Below, piece after piece: positions 39,224-41,986 of a stretch of 41,986 nt of DNA (its first letter is position 1; each line of letters opens with the position of its first letter). The stretch lies in assembly GCA_002753665.1 (NCBI GenBank), contig PEAP01000017.1, forward strand, positions 1 through 41,986. Direction: 5' to 3'. The notes beneath the pieces are model-generated. The model had not been told where the DNA came from, did no database searches, and was given only the letters and a program-made list of their open reading frames with translations. Both the position numbers and the translations under genes were made by a program. Source of the DNA: Magnetococcales bacterium DC0425bin3 (GTDB lineage: Bacteria > Pseudomonadota > Magnetococcia > Magnetococcales > DC0425bin3).

Positions 39224-41196
39224 ACGGCCTGGTCCGCTTCCTCTGCACCATTCTGCCCGGTGGGCTGTTCGGGCGGATGATCCTGGTGCTGACGGTGGGG
39301 ATGACCCTGGCCCTGCTGGCCAGCACCGCCATCCATTTCCATGTCCGCGGCGAGGCCCTGTATACTGCCGAGGGCCTGCAAACGGCCCAACGCATCGCCA
39401 ATGTCATCCGCCTGCTGGATCCCATGTCCGACGAAGAACGCCGGCGCATGGCCTCGGTCCTCAAGACTCCCCTGCAAACCATGGATTTCTTCGCCACCGA
39501 TCCGGGTCATGTGCCGGAGGGTGAAACCGGCAGCCAGGCCCGCTTCGTCCAGGCACTATTGGATCGCTACCTGGAAGGGCGCTGGCTGGTGCGGGTCGCC
39601 ACCCGCTCCGGGGCCATGACCGATCCACCGTTGCGCAAGGAGTTGGAAACCAGCCCTGCCGTTCCCCCCGCCAAGGAAGAGAGGATGCCGGCCGTAACCG
39701 CGGTTCCCACTCCGGCTCCCGCCACTGTCCAGACCCCGGCGGTCTGCAACATGCCCGTCTCCGGATACACCCCCCAACCGCCTGGATATGGTCCGGGGGT
39801 TCACAGCGGTCCCGCCTTCGGCGCCATGGGTCCCGGCGGCCCCGGAACCCTCGGCGGGCCGGGGACCCCGGGGTTCGGCATGGCCGGACAGGGGTATGCG
39901 CCTGGAGTCGGACAGGGGTACGGTCCCGGGAACCAGGGCTATGGTCCGGGGGGGCAGGGGTACGGTCCCGGCGGGCAGGGATTCGGACCCGGGAGCCAGG
40001 GATTCGGACCCGGGAGCCAGGGATTCGGACCCGGGAGCCAGGGATTCGGACCCGGGAGCCAGGGATTCGGACCCGGGAGCCAGGGGTATGGTTTGGGGGG
40101 GCAGGGGTACGGCCCGGGGGGCCAGGGCTATGGTCTGCCCCTCCAACCCTTCGGACCAGGACAGGGTTATCCCGCGCTGCCCGCCCCCTCCGTCCCCGTC
40201 CCGGCGCCGGTCCCGGAGATCAAACCGTCCATGGTGCTGCCCCAGGGCATCGCCTTCATCATCCAGGCCCGGTTCAAGGATCAGACCTGGGTCGAGTTCC
40301 ACCACCGTTTGCCGGAGGAGTTGTTCGACTGGCCCCGGCAGCTCCTGTTGCCGCTGTCGATCCTGCTGGTGGGGTTGATCTTCATTTCGCTGCTGGCGGT
40401 GCGGTTGGCCACCCGACCCCTGACCCTGTTGGCCGAAGCCGCCGAGGGGCTGGGCCGGGACATCCACACCCAACCCCTGGAAGAGGCGGGTTCCACGGAG
40501 TTGCGCAAGGCGGCCCGGGCCTTCAATACCATGCAGGCGCGTCTGGTGCGCTATGTTCAGGAGCGCACCCATCTGCTGGCCGCCCTGTCCCATGATCTCA
40601 AGACGCCCATCACCCGCATGCGCCTGCGGGCCGAAATGCTGGAAGACGGCCAGCTCAAGGACAAGACCCTTCGCGACCTGGCCGACATGGAGGATATGGC
40701 CTCCTCGGCCCTGGCCTTCATCCGGGGCATGGAAGGCACCGAATCCGAAGAGATGGTGGACATCCATGCCATGCTGGAGACCATCCAGGCCGAACAGGAG
40801 GAGATGGGCCGCGAGGTGGCGGTGTTCAGCGAGCCGTTGCCGCCGTTGCCGGTGAAACCCCAAAGCCTCAAGCGTTGCCTCGATAACCTGGTGGTCAACG
40901 CCGTCAACTATGGCGAACGCGCCCGGCTGGAGGCGGTGCTGTCCGGGGGCCGGTTGCGCATCACCGTCAGCGACGATGGTCCCGGCATTCCCGAGGCCGA
41001 TCTGGCCCGGGTCTTCGAACCCTTTGTCCGGCTGGAGGGGTCCCGCAACCGCCGCTCCGGCGGCACCGGGCTGGGCCTGTCCATCGCCCGCAACATCGTG
41101 CGCGCCCATGGCGGCGAACTCACCCTGAGAAACGGCCGGGAGCGCGGTCTGGAAGCCGAAGTCAGCCTGCCGGTGCCCGCTGGGCGGTTTACCTGA
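39220..41196 (+). CDS. EnvZ-type sensor histidine kinase with Gly-Pro-Tyr heptad-repeat insert
   Basis: A 658-residue kinase. Helix one is at about 19-38. The periplasmic part runs to about 374 and contains a Pro-rich stretch, then residues 233-309 made of eleven heptads of the form G(Y/F)GPGxQ. Helix two (about 376-398), HAMP and HisKA with His458 in LSHDLKTPITR follow, then HATPase motifs NAVNYG, DDGPGIPE and GGTGLGLSIARN. The start TTG at 39220 overlaps the regulator stop; an ATG at 39277 would lose part of the first helix. Catalytic residues are intact, so the kinase should be active. The repeat insert is unusual for an EnvZ-like sensor and probably changes what it detects. Confidence 0.88.
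   Translation: MNGLVRFLCTILPGGLFGRMILVLTVGMTLALLASTAIHFHVRGEALYTAEGLQTAQRIANVIRLLDPMSDEERRRMASVLKTPLQTMDFFATDPGHVPEGETGSQARFVQALLDRYLEGRWLVRVATRSGAMTDPPLRKELETSPAVPPAKEERMPAVTAVPTPAPATVQTPAVCNMPVSGYTPQPPGYGPGVHSGPAFGAMGPGGPGTLGGPGTPGFGMAGQGYAPGVGQGYGPGNQGYGPGGQGYGPGGQGFGPGSQGFGPGSQGFGPGSQGFGPGSQGFGPGSQGYGLGGQGYGPGGQGYGLPLQPFGPGQGYPALPAPSVPVPAPVPEIKPSMVLPQGIAFIIQARFKDQTWVEFHHRLPEELFDWPRQLLLPLSILLVGLIFISLLAVRLATRPLTLLAEAAEGLGRDIHTQPLEEAGSTELRKAARAFNTMQARLVRYVQERTHLLAALSHDLKTPITRMRLRAEMLEDGQLKDKTLRDLADMEDMASSALAFIRGMEGTESEEMVDIHAMLETIQAEQEEMGREVAVFSEPLPPLPVKPQSLKRCLDNLVVNAVNYGERARLEAVLSGGRLRITVSDDGPGIPEADLARVFEPFVRLEGSRNRRSGGTGLGLSIARNIVRAHGGELTLRNGRERGLEAEVSLPVPAGRFT
39979..40083 (+). repeat. 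Five identical 21-bp tandem repeats inside the kinase gene
   Basis: Five exact copies (starting at 39979, 40000, 40021, 40042, 40063), each encoding GFGPGSQ. Diverged units continue the same heptad on both sides (39916-39978 and 40084-40146). Identity at synonymous positions indicates recent duplication. Since 21 is a multiple of three, copy changes would keep the frame. Confidence 0.97.
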
Positions 41197-41317
41197 TCCC
41201 TTCCTGCAGTTTCATCTCATCCCGAACCGTCTGCCGACCGATCAGCTCATTGAATGGATGGGGGGAGCCTCCCCCTCCACGGCTGGCCATTGGCGATAGG
41301 CTCAAGGGAGAAATCCA

Positions 41318-41986
41318 ATGCACGACAGGGCTGATGGACCCGGCGGCAGACGCGGGGCGTTCCGGCTGATGATGGGGTTCCTGGGCGTTTCGCTGGTTTC
41401 CGGATGCGCCGGGGGGACTTACGAGACTTTTGGCTACCTGCCATTGGTCTACGTCAACCCCCAGACGGGTTCCAACACTCTGGATGCCCTGTTTCTCGGC
41501 GATCAGGCGCTGGGGGAGGTTCCCTTCCGGCCGGTCGCGGCCGGTTACCATGACGGACCCCTGCCCGTGGTCTTTCCCGGGGCTCCCGGGGGGCAGTATG
41601 CCCAGAACAATCCCCATATCCTCGTCTATGCGGTGGCCTCCCCGGCCGGGGCGATGATGGCCGGTCAGCAGCCCATGCCCTGGGGCGACATGGCTTACCC
41701 GTCCGCCGACTGGGGCGGGGGGCAGGTGCCCTCCCATCCCCTGTTTCCAGGCATGGGGCTGAACGCGGCCCCCATGGGGGCCGGCTATGCCCCCAATGGC
41801 GGCCTGCCCCAACCCGCCATGCCCATGGGAGTGGCGATGGGCATCGACCGTGCCATCCCGGGAGGCCTGAGTCCTCCTGCGCCACCGGCTACCCTGGGGC
41901 CGTCGTCCCAATCCACCTTTGGAACGTTCCTTGGCGGTTTGTTTGGATCCGGTCTGGAGCCGGCCGTCCCTGCTGGGCCACCGGCC
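41318..41986 (+). CDS. Lipoprotein, Gly/Pro/Met-rich, C-terminus beyond the window
   Basis: At least 223 codons from ATG 41318 with no stop before the edge, so the gene is partial. A basic N-terminus (RADGPGGRRG), a hydrophobic stretch and the lipobox LVSGC (Cys30) predict a lipid-anchored envelope protein. The mature part has YLPLVYVNPQTGSNTLDAL and LPVVFPGAPGG, then a long Gly/Pro/Met/Ala-rich region. AGGGAGA lies eight bases before the ATG. It follows the OmpR/EnvZ-type pair by about 120 bases in the same direction. I do not recognise the family. The low-complexity composition resembles the insert of the kinase, which may or may not matter. Confidence 0.72.
   Translation, partial: MHDRADGPGGRRGAFRLMMGFLGVSLVSGCAGGTYETFGYLPLVYVNPQTGSNTLDALFLGDQALGEVPFRPVAAGYHDGPLPVVFPGAPGGQYAQNNPHILVYAVASPAGAMMAGQQPMPWGDMAYPSADWGGGQVPSHPLFPGMGLNAAPMGAGYAPNGGLPQPAMPMGVAMGIDRAIPGGLSPPAPPATLGPSSQSTFGTFLGGLFGSGLEPAVPAGPPA

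Noticed and set aside
39979-40083. Tandem repeat as a phase-variable frameshift switch
   Set aside because: The unit is 21 bases, a multiple of three, so slippage changes length but not frame.

Overview
The window is GC-rich DNA from a bacterium, most likely a sulfur-oxidising chemolithotrophic member of the Pseudomonadota. The main evidence is a dissimilatory sulfur set: ATP sulfurylase and both subunits of APS reductase (sat-aprBA), a DUF302 membrane-anchored protein, a dihaem cytochrome with a flavocytochrome c sulfide dehydrogenase flavoprotein (fccA-like/fccB), soxY and soxZ, and a TauE/SafE-type sulfite exporter. I cannot place it to genus. A magnetococcal or gammaproteobacterial sulfur oxidiser would both fit.

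Region 1 (1-14157) is a cell-surface polysaccharide locus. It opens with the 3' tail of an unidentified reading frame that abuts a polysaccharide deacetylase lacking its N-terminus. Then come a formyltransferase, a membrane glycosyltransferase-like protein and a divergent hexapeptide acyltransferase. Next are a PLP aminotransferase and a fused hexapeptide acyltransferase/Gfo-Idh-MocA dehydrogenase, which overlap by four bases and look like a 3-amino-sugar nucleotide pathway. A divergent cassette follows: SAM methyltransferase, B12-type radical SAM, SPASM-type radical SAM, two large membrane proteins and an SGNH-type protein. It is tightly packed, with overlapping ends, and turns AT-richer towards its 3' part.

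Region 2 (about 14158-25775) is the sulfur block. A structured, AT-rich leader precedes rdgB, sat, aprB and aprA, which end at a clear intrinsic terminator. A YkgJ-type cysteine-cluster protein and a Nudix hydrolase follow. After a 426-base gap with G-runs come DUF302, dihaem cytochrome c and fccB. A 505-base gap with an array of perfect hairpins separates fccB from soxY-soxZ, and an alpha/beta hydrolase follows the sox terminator. Together the genes would oxidise sulfide to sulfur (Fcc), carry sulfur on SoxYZ, and convert sulfite through APS to sulfate with ATP formation (AprBA, Sat). No soxAX, soxB, soxCD, dsr, qmo or aprM gene is in the window.

Region 3 (26036-31053) has a long Sel1-repeat lipoprotein ending at a 21-bp perfect-stem terminator. 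That terminator is shared with a convergent operon of a stand-alone Usp-like protein, a small two-helix membrane protein and a TauE/SafE exporter fused to two UspA domains. Region 4 (31243-41986) is regulatory. It holds a TorS-like hybrid kinase whose 3' end overlaps, tail to tail, a TorR/OmpR-type regulator, then an alpha/beta hydrolase and three small proteins of unknown function. It ends with an OmpR/EnvZ-type pair whose kinase carries a Gly/Pro/Tyr heptad-repeat insert, and a lipoprotein cut by the window end. No tRNA, rRNA or CRISPR was recognised.
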